Shown in pieces: positions 29,301 through 39,285 of a stretch of 64,000 nt of DNA; within the stretch, counting starts at the first letter, position 1; every line of letters starts with the position of its first letter. The stretch lies in contig OZ038382.1 of NCBI GenBank assembly GCA_964036045.1, positions 132,546,442-132,610,441 of the forward strand, given 5' to 3'. The notes below the pieces were generated by a model that was not told the DNA's origin, made no database searches, and saw only the letters and a list, made by a program, of their open reading frames with translations. The position numbers and the translations under genes are program-made. The stretch is from Eutreptiella sp. 'Long Island Sound 2002'. Taxonomy: Eukaryota > Euglenozoa > Euglenophyceae > Eutreptiales > Eutreptiaceae.

Positions 29301-30072
29301 GCCCGCCCCCACCGAGGCCACCGTCAACCTCCTCGACCTCAACCAGCCGGCCGTCACATACTCCAAGAACGCCACAACCGCCCTCCAGGAGCTCCCGATG
29401 GCACAGGGGCCGGGGTGGGTTCCCCACCTCCTCATCTTCCAGGAACAAGGCCTACAATGCGACGACCCCCCAGAAACCACCCCCATATATACCCCGGACC
29501 AGAAAGCGTACAAATGCTACTGGCACAAGGGGACCCCCCTATACGCCCAAATCGGCATCCACGTCCACCTCGACCACCACCTCAGCGTCCCAGGGAGGCT
29601 AGGTGTCTATGAGGTTGTCGGGGACGGATGGCAACTCAACGTCATCAACGCCCACGTCCCCTTCAGCGACGCCACGGAATCCTTCCTCCAAGCCCTGGCC
29701 GAGGCATACCGCCAGATGGCCATGCTCGCCCCCACAGTCATCATCGGCGACATGAACGCCGCCCCCACCCCGGCGGACCGAGGGGGACAGGCCACACCCC
29801 AGGACCAAGCAGTCCGCGACAGCATTAAAATGCCGGGACTCATGGACCTGACGGCCAACCTCGAAGGCCATCCATCCCACTTCCCCCACCAAACAGATGC
29901 CGCCCCATCCCGCATCGACGTATGCTATGGCGACCCCACCACCATGACCCGGGCGGAGGCCCGATATGGACCCCTCCCGCTGGGACCCACAGGCCATAGC
30001 CCCCTGCACATCCGCCTCACCATCTGCGGACCAAGGCCTACCACCCCCCCTGAAGATGCCCCGACTGCATGA
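29263..30072 (+). CDS. Element 2 APE endonuclease domain
   Basis: In frame with ORF1 after UGA. Visible motifs: LLDLNQPAVTYSKN (N-terminal strand), LLIFQEQG (catalytic Glu), NAHVPF, IIGDMNA (Asp/Asn), SRIDVCYG and GHSPLHIRL in place of SDH, that is Ser-His where element 1 has Asp-His. The first AUG (29398) lies after the first motif. The domain ends in UGA at 30070; the RT frame begins at ATG 30056, overlapping by 17 bases in another frame. Confidence 0.75.
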   Translation, partial: RGKGQRHKPPQPRPAPTEATVNLLDLNQPAVTYSKNATTALQELPMAQGPGWVPHLLIFQEQGLQCDDPPETTPIYTPDQKAYKCYWHKGTPLYAQIGIHVHLDHHLSVPGRLGVYEVVGDGWQLNVINAHVPFSDATESFLQALAEAYRQMAMLAPTVIIGDMNAAPTPADRGGQATPQDQAVRDSIKMPGLMDLTANLEGHPSHFPHQTDAAPSRIDVCYGDPTTMTRAEARYGPLPLGPTGHSPLHIRLTICGPRPTTPPEDAPTA

Positions 30073-31754
30073 CAAGCATGCCTGGTCCCAATATCACAGG
30101 GCCATAGACCGCGCCCGGCGCATCCAACCAGACCAAACCGACCTACTCACAGCCATGCGCACAGCCGCCGTCGCCTGCGGCTTCCAGCAACACCCCCACA
30201 CAGACGAGGACCAACCACCCACGGCCCTAGGGGACATGCTCCATGACCTCTGGCATGCGAAGCAACAACTGGTGACCCTCCTCCACACCAACACCCCCCA
30301 AACCCGCCGCCAGATACACCACTGCAGGACACAGATAGCCCACATCAGGGCAGACCTGCAGCAGTGGCACATCCACAGGCAACAGCGCATCGCCCAGGAA
30401 CACGAACGGTATGTGCAACATGAACTCCCCTACAAGGCCATCCGCCACCTCAACGACGCCATGACCGACACTGGCCACAGCACCATCACCACGGTCCGGC
30501 AGGAGGACGGCTTCCTCACCAACGACCCAGCCACAGTGCTCCAAGCCACCCAAGACAGCTTCCTCCGGCAACACACCCCCACCCAAGACACACTGGACCC
30601 AGACACCCAGGCCAAAATCCACCGCCTCCCTCGGGTCTTGAACCACGCCCAGAGCAGGCAACTGGAAAAACGCCCCTTCACCATCCACGAAGTCCGGAAG
30701 GCCATCCACAGTCTCCGGCAAGACAAAGCCCGAGGCTACAACGGCCTCCCTGCGGAGGCATACTACCACCCCCCCGCCCCCCTCCTCCGCATCCTCGCCC
30801 ACCGCCTCTGGGACATCGTCACGGGGCAGACCCCCCTGCCACCAGACCCCGCCCCCTCTACAAAAAAGGGGACTGGGCAAACCCGGACAACTGGCGCCCC
30901 ATAGTCTGTGCGGTCACGGAGGTCAAAATCGTCTGGACCATCCTCCTACGCCGCATCTGCCCCAACCTGGACCCCCACATACCAGCCAGCCTCTGGGGGG
31001 CCATCCCAGGCCGGTCCCCACACGAGGCCATCTTCCTCCGGGACACCATCACAGACATGGACCCGGTGGACCTCCTCATCGCCTCCCTCGACGTCAAAGG
31101 AGCCTTCCCGAACACCCCCTGGCTCCTTCTAGAAGCAGTGTGGAAACGCCTGGGCCTCCCCTTCTACAACTTCGCCTCCGGCTACATCCGCACCCGCAAA
31201 TACACGGTCCGCACTGGAGAAGGCCTCACCCCCTTCCTGGAGCCAGGCAGCGGGGTCCCCCAGGGGGGAGCAGAGGGCCCCTTCCTGTACCTTCTAGTGA
31301 CGCTCCCCTGGCCCTCGCAATCGAGCAGGATTACCCGGCCTACGCACCCTACCCCCTCCTCTCCCCCCCGGTGGGCTTCGCGGACAACACCAACCTCACG
31401 GTCGCGCACACCCCACACGAACCCCATGCCCCGGACCCCGGACCAACGGTCACCCAACAGGCCAATGACTTACTGGACGTGACCGTCTCCTACCTCTCCC
31501 ACAACTACCTCATCGTCCACCCCACAAAGTCAGTGGCCATGATCAAGGGGTCTGCCACACCCCCTACCCTAGGGCCACAAGGGCCCCCCATGCAAGTCGT
31601 GACAACCACCACCCACCTGGGGGTAATGCAGGCCGCCAACCCTGAGGACGCCACCCTCCCTCCCAAGTTGCAATCACACCTCGCCCATCTCCCCAGATAT
31701 GCGTCCCCGACCACCAAGGCCCTCTCCCTGTCCCACCAGAGCCTGGCGTACTAA
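30056..31754 (+). pseudogene. Element 2 reverse transcriptase, frameshifted
   Basis: RT motifs are spread over three frames. The first part (to about 30855) has EVRKAIHSLRQDKARGYNGL. The second (30855-31300) has PLYKKGDWANPDNWRP, LIASLDVKGAFPNTPW and GSGVPQGGAEGPFLYLL. The third (31300-31754) has VGFADNTNLTVA and VHPTKSVAM. Two frame changes, near 30855 and 31300, break it. The catalytic FADD motif reads FADN, so even a repaired copy might be inactive. In-frame UAA ends this part at 31752. Confidence 0.75.
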
Positions 31755-33725
31755 CTCACCGGGGTCTTGAACGCCTCCATAGGCTTCCAAGCACTCCACC
31801 TGACACACCCCACCACCGCCCTCCAGCCGGCCACACGCGCCGTGACCAAGGTATGGGCAGCACACGGGGGCTGGCCCACCTCCATACCCACCCGCGCCAT
31901 CCGAGCGGCATGGCCCCACTATGGGGACGCCATAGGGGACGAGGTGAAAGCGGCCTACACCAGACACACCGCCATCCTCCTTCACCGCATGACCCACAAC
32001 CACTCACCGGAGGTCCGCGAGGTCACCACAATCCGCCTCCAAGCCGCACAACGGGCCCGCAACACATGCCCGCGCTGGGTACTCCACCAGACGGGCATGC
32101 CCACCAACATGAACACGCGCCTGTGGAACCACCTGCAGCTTCTCCTCCCATCCCCACACCACGCCATACTCACCAACCACACGTGACCAGAGGAAGGGCC
32201 TCTAGCGGTCCTCTGCGGGGACCTCCACCATCACCCCAAGGGCACCATCCACACCATAGACCTTGTTGGGGCCTCCATCACCGTAGTATACGTCACCCTC
32301 CCCCAAATGCGGGTCCTGCACATCGGCGGGGCACACCACACCCCCTTTCTACAGCTTCCCGAATGGCCTCAATACCGCCTCTTCCACCAGTACCTCACGC
32401 AGACGGCACGAGCAGCGGGACACACTCTGCCGGGAAGCAAAGACATGCAAACAGCCTACCGAGAATTCACAAAGCAACACCCCCGACCCATCTTAGCGAC
32501 ACCGCCCTACGCACCCACCGGCTCGAAACACGAACCCGTCCCCCCGGTGACGGGCCCAGTCCGACCACTAGCTCTACTACTGGCCCCGAATGAAGCCAAA
32601 CCCACGCAGACCACCGTCATCCACCAGGGGGCTAAATGGCGCATACCGAAACACCACATGACCGCCCGAGACCTACCACGGGTCCCCCATGACTCCCAGA
32701 GCATGCCACTCACATTTTGGGCCTGTGACCCGGAGGCACCAACCACACCATGGCCCGTACTACACCTCATAGCACGCCACGACACCCACCCCACAACCCA
32801 CATATCACCACAGGCCTACGCATGGGTAGCCCCATGGTTCCACCGCACCAACACTAACCCCACGGTAGCATGGAACCCCGACCATGCGCCCAAATGGCTC
32901 TTCACCACTACACCCACATGGCCCCGCCGCGACCCGGCAGGGGTCGCCATCCGTTACAGCATGTACGAGCCAGGCAGAACGGGCAAGCACGAGCACCCCT
33001 ACTATCCGCTCTACCACTCCTGCCACACACCGGAGCACCGAACACAAACCCTCACATGCCACGACCTAAACCCAGACACAGCCTACATCCTCCACTACAT
33101 CTACTCCTACCTCACACAAGGACAGCCAGAGCAGGGACTCATAGCCCTGTCTCCCCAGGCGAAACACATCATCTCCAAAGGAATAGGGGTGTACGCCACC
33201 CCCATCCTGCAGCCCACAACCCCAGTAGCCCACCTCGCCACGGGCCTCGCCATATACGCCTACCTGCCCATGAACCCATGCCGCCTCCCACAACCATCAC
33301 CGGCGGACCGGCTCTTCTTCACCGACGCCTCAGGCGAATCCGCCCTCACGCCCATCACCGGGGGGGCCACCCTGCAGCTAACCCACAACGGGGGACACTA
33401 CCACATGGACCACCACACGGGCCACACCACCTATGGGGCCTCCTCCCACGGGGAGCTGGGGGCCATGGCCGACGCAATCACCGAGATCGCGGCCCACCTA
33501 CCCGCCCACTCCCCGCACATCGTCCGGGTCTGGTTCGTGGTAAACGCCACTGTCGACACACACCTGCTCCTCCGCATAGCAAGGCAACCACTTCACAAAG
33601 CCACCGCGACGAGCCTCGGCACCCAGGCACTGCTGCTCTGGAAAGCCCTTCGCAGCCTTCCCCCCCTCCGTCCAACTCCACATCATGAAACAAGAGTCCC
33701 ACAGACACCAATACGGAAATGGTAA
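31755..33725 (+). pseudogene. Element 2 RT thumb to RNase H, with in-frame stop
   Basis: The same frame as the last RT part continues after UAA, is interrupted by UGA at 32184, and runs to 33725. The RNase H start is clear at FFTDASGESAL (Asp) and SSHGELGAMADAI (Glu). The third acidic position reads WFVVNATVD, with Asn where Asp is usual. The remaining RNase H motif is in another frame (next entry), so a frameshift lies near 33660. Confidence 0.65.
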
Positions 33726-34569
33726 GGTCGACAACCAGGCAGTACACCAGCGCACAACGCACCTACCAGCCCTCCAGATCCCTGACGTCGGCCGAAACCA
33801 CACACACCTCCAACACATACCCCCCGTACCCGAGCCCCATCAGACCCCGGACTGGGTACCAGAAGACGCCCCCTATTCCTCCCACGACAGAGCATACCAC
33901 TACCCCGACCCCATCCAACATCTCGCCCGCGTGCTCGGCGACGCAGACAGCCGGGCGCATATCCAGGAGCTCCAGGACAGACTGCAAATCCCCCTCTACC
34001 ACTCAGCGCTGCGCCCAGCAAACGTCCCAGCCCACCTCCAAAAACAACACGTCCAGCTCCTCAGGGAGCAACTACCATTCCTCACCAGGGTCGCCAGATG
34101 GCTCGCCCGCAAACACATCCACGTCGCCGAAGAACACACCCGTTGCCCGTGCGACCACACCACCCCGGAGGACTGGGAACACTTCAAGAAATGCCCCCTC
34201 CATACAGGCAGGGACACGCTAGTGGGCTGGTCCCCGGCGGAAACCCTACGACAACACGAAGGATGGCCAGCCCACAGCCACGCACACCAGGCCACCAAAC
34301 ACCTCTTCCAGGATCCCCTGGTCAAAGAAGCCACCATGAGGGGGGCGGTGACACAGGCCCTGCACCGACACCTCACCAAACACACGGAAAGCCCCATGGA
34401 GGCAGCAGCGCACCTCCAGCTAGAGGCAGTCCGCAGAGCAGCGGCCCAAATGGTACACCGCAAACACCTCCTGTTAACACACGCGGAGCAACTCACCGAC
34501 CCCACCGTCAGGGAACACATGCAGCGTCTCATCCATTACCATGCCGTGCATGACCCAGACGTCCACTAA
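33660..34569 (+). pseudogene. Element 2 RNase H end and zinc-binding tail
   Basis: Begins with QLHIMKQESHRHQYGNGKVD, the His...Gly-Asn...Asp end of an RNase H domain. Further on CPCDHTTPEDWEHFKKC matches the CCHC-type motif found after LINE RTs and the corresponding motif of element 1. The remainder is Gln/His-rich and unrecognised. It overlaps the start of ORF4 by 29 bases. Confidence 0.65.
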
Positions 34570-36184
34570 CCCACTCCGCGCCCCGCACGCGCCCCCCATC
34601 TCCATCTGCAGGCCTCCAAGACACCACCACAGCGCCCCGAGGCCCATCTCTCACCCAAGAAGCCACCCGGCACCGCCCAGCTTGGCCGAGCCCAACCAGG
34701 GCCAACCATACGTCGACGTGGACGCGCCAGACCCCGGCAGCCCATCCAGCCCACCCCCCCCTGACCCGGGGCACCCCCCCCTCACACCGGCCACCATCCG
34801 CGACCCCGACCTCCTCGGAGCAACCCTCCAAGGCAGGGCCCCGACCACCCCCCTGGGCTGGTACTGCCTACAAGACGACTGGACCAAGCTCACCGTCAAA
34901 GCCCTCCAGGACCTGACCACCCCAGGCAGCGGCCTTCACGAGGCCATCGTAGACCTCGTACTCTTGCGAGCCCGCAAACACACCCAGGGCCAGCACGTCT
35001 GGATCCCCCCCATCGAGTGGGGCCAGGCCCTGACGCACAACACCGGCATCAACGTCACACGTCGAGGGACCGTACGCCTACGATGGGCCCCAGCGGAGAA
35101 GGACCACCCGGCGGACCCGAACCGCCCTGAGCAGTGGGAACAGGCCACGGCACCAACCCGCGACACCGCCCTCCGCGCCGCCGGCCTCCGCACCCCAGAC
35201 GACGACCTCCCCCCCCCACCTACAGACAGTGACCACCCCCCGCCGGAGGTCTGGGTTAGAGTCCTCGAGCGCGGGCACTACTACGTGATAGCCGCTACGG
35301 CTACGTCCCCCGGCCCGCAATGGCTCGTCAAAGGGACAGACACCATACTCGCCCCAGGGACCGCCCCACCAGGGGCAGTAGGGGACCCCACCACCCAGCA
35401 CAGGGTCCTCAGGGGCGTCCTCCAGCCAGGGGACAAGCCCCCAGCCCGCGCCCTGGCCCAAATCACCTCAGGGAAGGCGGTCTACCACCTGGGATTGGCC
35501 ATGCTCTGCCTGACCCACTGGATCCAGCGCCGCTGGCCACCCACGGGGACCGTGCCCTGGGTTTGGGCCATCCCCACCGCCCACACACAAGTCGAGGCGG
35601 GCCTGGACACGCGACCAAACCCCCCCCCCAGAACGCAGCAATTCCTGACCTGTGGATACCACACCATCCACAGGGTCCTCAACCGCGTGGGTCTTAGCCG
35701 AAAGCTAGCATACCCCCTTCCCACCACTGACCAAGAGGTCCACCAGATACGCAAGCTCGTCTGCGAAATCCTTGCCGCGGCAGCAGAAGACGGCAAGCTT
35801 CTCCTCCAAACTGCCCGGCCTACAACTGGCCACGCAACCGCGCGGCGGCGAGCGGACACATACACCGACACAGCACACCCCACCACACAATCCCCGCCCA
35901 TGCCCCTCCCCTCTCGCTGCTCACCCGGAGACCCACACACGCCCGACATCCCGCGCACCCCCGGGCCCCGCGACACGGGCCTCCCCCACCCGCCCGAACA
36001 CCAGCACACGCCCGCCACACACCTACCGGCCGGACACCCCTCACCACCCCCCACACTCAACAACCCACACACACCCGCCGAGAGGAGCCCCGCGCCCCGC
36101 GGCACGCCCACCCTACCCAGTGGCCCGCCCACGCCCCCCGCACACACCCCAGGAGACCCAGGCCAACCCCCCCCCGGCCCCTGA
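34541..36184 (+). CDS. Element 2 ORF4: conserved unknown protein
   Basis: 547 codons from ATG 34541, overlapping the preceding frame. After a Pro-rich lead the central part (residues about 90-430) corresponds by eye to ORF4 of element 1: GLHEAIVDLVLL, VWVRVLERGHYYVIAATATS and WIQRRWPPTGTVPWVWAIP have counterparts in the same order. QQFLTCGYHTI recalls the Gln/Cys end of Ulp1-type peptidases, but element 1 ORF4 lacks it, so I do not assign a protease. The last 110 residues are Pro/His/Thr-rich and may be out of frame, because the next frame overlaps from 35772. Confidence 0.55.
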   Translation: MPCMTQTSTNPLRAPHAPPISICRPPRHHHSAPRPISHPRSHPAPPSLAEPNQGQPYVDVDAPDPGSPSSPPPPDPGHPPLTPATIRDPDLLGATLQGRAPTTPLGWYCLQDDWTKLTVKALQDLTTPGSGLHEAIVDLVLLRARKHTQGQHVWIPPIEWGQALTHNTGINVTRRGTVRLRWAPAEKDHPADPNRPEQWEQATAPTRDTALRAAGLRTPDDDLPPPPTDSDHPPPEVWVRVLERGHYYVIAATATSPGPQWLVKGTDTILAPGTAPPGAVGDPTTQHRVLRGVLQPGDKPPARALAQITSGKAVYHLGLAMLCLTHWIQRRWPPTGTVPWVWAIPTAHTQVEAGLDTRPNPPPRTQQFLTCGYHTIHRVLNRVGLSRKLAYPLPTTDQEVHQIRKLVCEILAAAAEDGKLLLQTARPTTGHATARRRADTYTDTAHPTTQSPPMPLPSRCSPGDPHTPDIPRTPGPRDTGLPHPPEHQHTPATHLPAGHPSPPPTLNNPHTPAERSPAPRGTPTLPSGPPTPPAHTPGDPGQPPPGP

Positions 36185-37361
36185 ATGCAGCCCACGCGAA
36201 CTGTTCCCCCCAGTGGACGCCAACCCACACAACCTCGCACATTGCAGGACCCGGGCCCAGCCAAGCCCAGAAGGAGAAGGCCACAGCCTCGCGCCTCCCT
36301 CCTCCGCCGCTGCCGGCCAGGTCGGCCCGCCGGGCCGCCAGGTCACGACCGGGCCCCCCCAGCCGCCCGCCCCTAACCTACAGCCCGAGGACATGCCCTC
36401 CATCCTCCCCGCCGTGGCCGCCGCAGAAGCCGCCGCCCGCAAGCCCGCCCGCATCACAGCCCAACCCGCGTCCACCACCTCCTCCTCATCCTCAGCCTTG
36501 TCCACCTCCTCCACCTCATCCCTCGACCCCCCCCTCCCCGCCGCCCTCATCCTCAAGGCCACGGCAAAAGCCAAAGCCGCGGCTTCACGCACCGACCCCC
36601 CGACCCCCACACAGGCGACTCGGGCACCCCGGCTACACACCGGGAAGACCCCCGACCCGACATCGGCGCCCTCACACCTCCAGACAGAGGTCCTCCTCAA
36701 CCTGGAACCAGACCCCAACCCCAAACCCGACCCAAAACCCAAGCTGGCGCCCACGCGAGCACACACAACACCACAAACGCAACGACACAAACCCAACCGA
36801 CACCACCCCAACCCGGACCCTCACCCAAGCCAGGACCCCCCACCCACCACAACCCACGCCCCCCTCCCACCGGCACCCACCACCACCGCAGAGGCGGCCA
36901 CCCAACACGACCCCGTCCAAGCCCTCGTCCGCATCCCCGTCACCAAGCGCCCCGTCATCAATCCCCCGCAAACCACCACCACCGCCGGCCAAACCAACCC
37001 AGGGACGTGGGACCCCTCGACCACCGTCACCGTCAAGCCCGGCCCCCAACCCGCCCCCCCTGCCCACCACATAGTGCAGCCCCAGGGGCTGCCCACGATG
37101 CCCAACCCACCACCCCCACAAGGGGGACCGGAAAACCCACAAGGGGTCCATGGGCCATACCGGCAACACCAACCCCACGACTACCAACACCACCACCACC
37201 AGCGGCCCCACCACCACCACTACCAACACCACCCCCACCACTACCACTGCCCACACCCCTACCCCACCGGGCCACAACCCCCCGTGCACGAACAGCACCA
37301 GCGAATGAAATGGCAGCCACCGAGCGCTCCACCCGCATACCCCACCTACCGCCAGGGGTGA
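35772..37361 (+). CDS. Element 2 Pro/Thr-rich N-terminal part of SR ORF
   Basis: Low-complexity frame rich in Pro, Thr, Ala and His, for example an Ala/Lys segment near ILKATAKAKAAASR and a His-rich run near 37170-37250. It has no recognised domain. It ends at UGA 37359-37361, after which the same frame continues openly into the SR-rich part. Where coding really begins between 35772 and 36184 cannot be decided from sequence alone. Confidence 0.4.
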   Translation: MPRQQKTASFSSKLPGLQLATQPRGGERTHTPTQHTPPHNPRPCPSPLAAHPETHTRPTSRAPPGPATRASPTRPNTSTRPPHTYRPDTPHHPPHSTTHTHPPRGAPRPAARPPYPVARPRPPHTPQETQANPPPAPECSPRELFPPVDANPHNLAHCRTRAQPSPEGEGHSLAPPSSAAAGQVGPPGRQVTTGPPQPPAPNLQPEDMPSILPAVAAAEAAARKPARITAQPASTTSSSSSALSTSSTSSLDPPLPAALILKATAKAKAAASRTDPPTPTQATRAPRLHTGKTPDPTSAPSHLQTEVLLNLEPDPNPKPDPKPKLAPTRAHTTPQTQRHKPNRHHPNPDPHPSQDPPPTTTHAPLPPAPTTTAEAATQHDPVQALVRIPVTKRPVINPPQTTTTAGQTNPGTWDPSTTVTVKPGPQPAPPAHHIVQPQGLPTMPNPPPPQGGPENPQGVHGPYRQHQPHDYQHHHHQRPHHHHYQHHPHHYHCPHPYPTGPQPPVHEQHQRMKWQPPSAPPAYPTYRQG

Positions 37362-38753
37362 CCCCCCCCGTACCAGCCACCCCCCCCGTACCAGGAACCG
37401 TATCGGTATCCCCCCGGCCACCACGTCCACGCCGAAGGGGCCCCCCGGGCCCAACCCCGCCAAGGACAGTCACTCGACGCATACCACCAGCCCCTGCCGC
37501 CACCACACCCCTACGTGGCAGATCCATGGACGACAGGGGACCCCCCCCCCCCCCAGTACCAGGCGGCACCACGCGAAGCCCCCCAGGACCCGCCGACGCC
37601 TCCTGACTGGCCCGACTCGAGCGATGAGGCCCGGTCCCGCAAACGGCGGCGCTCCTGCTCCCCCCCCGCACGGCACACTCGCCCACGGCGCCCAGACTCC
37701 CCACACCGCCACCGCGCCTCAACCACCCACTCGCGCCGCTCCCGCTCCCCCAGGTACCACCACGACCCCCCGAGACCCCGCTCCCGCCGCTCCCGCTCCC
37801 CCGGGCGCCACCGCGAGCGCCACCGCTGCCCCATGTCCACCTCACCTTCCCCCCTCCGGCCATACAAGACCCCCACCCCCAGCCCGCGCCACCACCGCTC
37901 CCGCTCCCCTCGACGCCGCCAGGCACGCCACCGCCGCCCCACGTCAACCTACCCCTCCCCCCACAGGCCCCGCAGGGCTCCCGGTTCCCCCCGCCGTGCA
38001 TACCCATCCACCACCCCCAGCCCCCGCCACCACCACTCCTGCTCCCCCGGACGCCACCAAGCGAGCCACCGCCGCCCCATGTCCACCTCCCCCTCCCGTC
38101 CCCCCCTCCGCCCGTACCCGTCCTCCTCCCCCAGCCCCCGCCACCGCCGCTCCCGCTCCCCCAGGCACCGCCACCCCCGCCACCACCGCAGGTCCACGTC
38201 CTCCCTCCGCTGCTCCAGGACCACGGGCACAGACCCCTCCCCCCCCCAGGCCCCCGCCCAGCTCGCCTGTTGGTCTGCCCCCGCTTTGCAGGAGCTCTGC
38301 CGCTGGGTGAAGTGGGCCGCAGGAGCAGGAAGGCACGATGGGGTGCACATGGTGCATACCCTCGAGGAGGTGCGCATCCGCACCCCCGCCAACCTCAACG
38401 AGGCCGCCCCGGAGCCATCATGCCACAAGCGGCATGGGAGGCCCTCCTCCGCGATGCGGTCCCAGGGCCTCCGCCCCCCCTACACCCCCCAAGCCCTCCG
38501 CCAGTGGCTCCAGGCCACCCACCCCCAGGCCTGGGCCGTCGGCGCCCCCTCCCCACCCCGCCCCTCCCGCCACCACCACACCAGGAAGGGGGAGGACAAG
38601 GGCAAGGGGAGGGCAAGGGACACCAAGGGGCACTCAGGCAAGAGGGCACAGAGGGGCCCCAAGTGTGGGCAGGCACTCACAGGGACAGGACGCCGGAAGA
38701 GACACCACATGGGGGCAGGAAACCACCCAAGAACCAGGAAGAGGCGGGAGCGG
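37362..38753 (+). CDS. Element 2 SR-rich protein, split by Ty3 insertion
   Basis: Frame continuous with the previous entry after UGA. A YQPPPPYQEPYRYPPGHH segment leads to KRRRSCSPP and three or more repeats of about 38 residues with PSPRHHRSRSPRRR cores, as in SR splicing factors. Then comes a conserved-looking C-terminal domain (LQELCRWVKWA, VRIRTPANLNEA, TPQALRQWLQA) with counterparts in element 1. A Lys/Arg-rich end KRRER is cut by the LTR element at 38753. The frame resumes at 49536 (GPRHGGKGHHGKR) and ends at 49937, showing that the target was coding. Confidence 0.55.
38749..38753 (+). repeat. Target-site duplication AGCGG, left of Ty3 element
   Basis: AGCGG directly before the 5' LTR, repeated at 49531-49535. 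Five base pairs is the usual length for Ty3/gypsy integrases. Confidence 0.9.
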
Positions 38754-39285
38754 TGTAAGTGCGGCTAGCCCCATCTGCTCAGATTTTCAGACATTCTGCC
38801 CAGATTGGCTACATTTTGGTCATTTTCTTTGCTTCGGCGGAATCGCCGCCTCGCAGCTCAGTCTCAGGATATTTCCTATATATTTCTGATATGCCGGATT
38901 TGATTCCGCGGTCCATTCCCCGTAAATCCGCTGCGTTCCGCTATTTTAGCTGGAATTGCCATTTGCCGCTGACGCGCGCTCGCGGGCCAGATCGGCCAAA
39001 CATTTTTACATAATTGGATTATTTAAATCTTTTCAGACAGTTTTGGACACTCAGATGTATTTAGAATAATCCGCATCAATTTTCTTCATAGACTGGGATT
39101 TTCTGCCGGACCACAATCAGCATGGACCTTGCTTCAGTTGTTGCTGCTCTCGCCTCCGTTGGTGTCCGAGTATCCGGTTCTACCCCCAATAGCAACGTTC
39201 AGGGAGACTCCTCGCGTGCCTGCCCCACTGGTCTTGCCGGCCCCCAGCCCTCCGGCACCCTCAGCGACCCAGGGCAGCACTTTCA
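38754..39285 (+). repeat. 5' LTR (532 bp)
   Basis: Starts TGTAAGTGCGG and ends CACTTTCA (TG...CA). Matches 48999-49530 with five substitutions (two near 38895, one near 38931, two near 39246-39264). Contains the gag start codon at 39122. Confidence 0.95.
38877..38884 (+). promoter_or_regulatory. Possible TATA box in 5' LTR
   Basis: TATATATT within the LTR, about 240 bp before the gag ATG and present in both LTRs. Position suits an LTR promoter; not otherwise supported. Confidence 0.35.

Noticed and set aside
30862-30868. A AAA AAG slippery heptamer in element 2 RT, in the right phase for -1 frameshifting
   Set aside because: The RT motif PLYKKGD is already in the -1 frame upstream of the heptamer, and the copy has other frameshifts, so a simple indel is more likely.
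34541-36184. Ulp1-type (C48) peptidase in ORF4 of element 2
   Set aside because: Only a weak Gln/Cys-Gly resemblance; the homologous ORF4 of element 1 lacks the Cys and no convincing catalytic His-Asp pair is visible.
35772-36184. Two independent overlapping genes
   Set aside because: Both frames are Pro/Thr-rich low complexity; one is probably a shadow or the product of a frameshift in a decayed copy.
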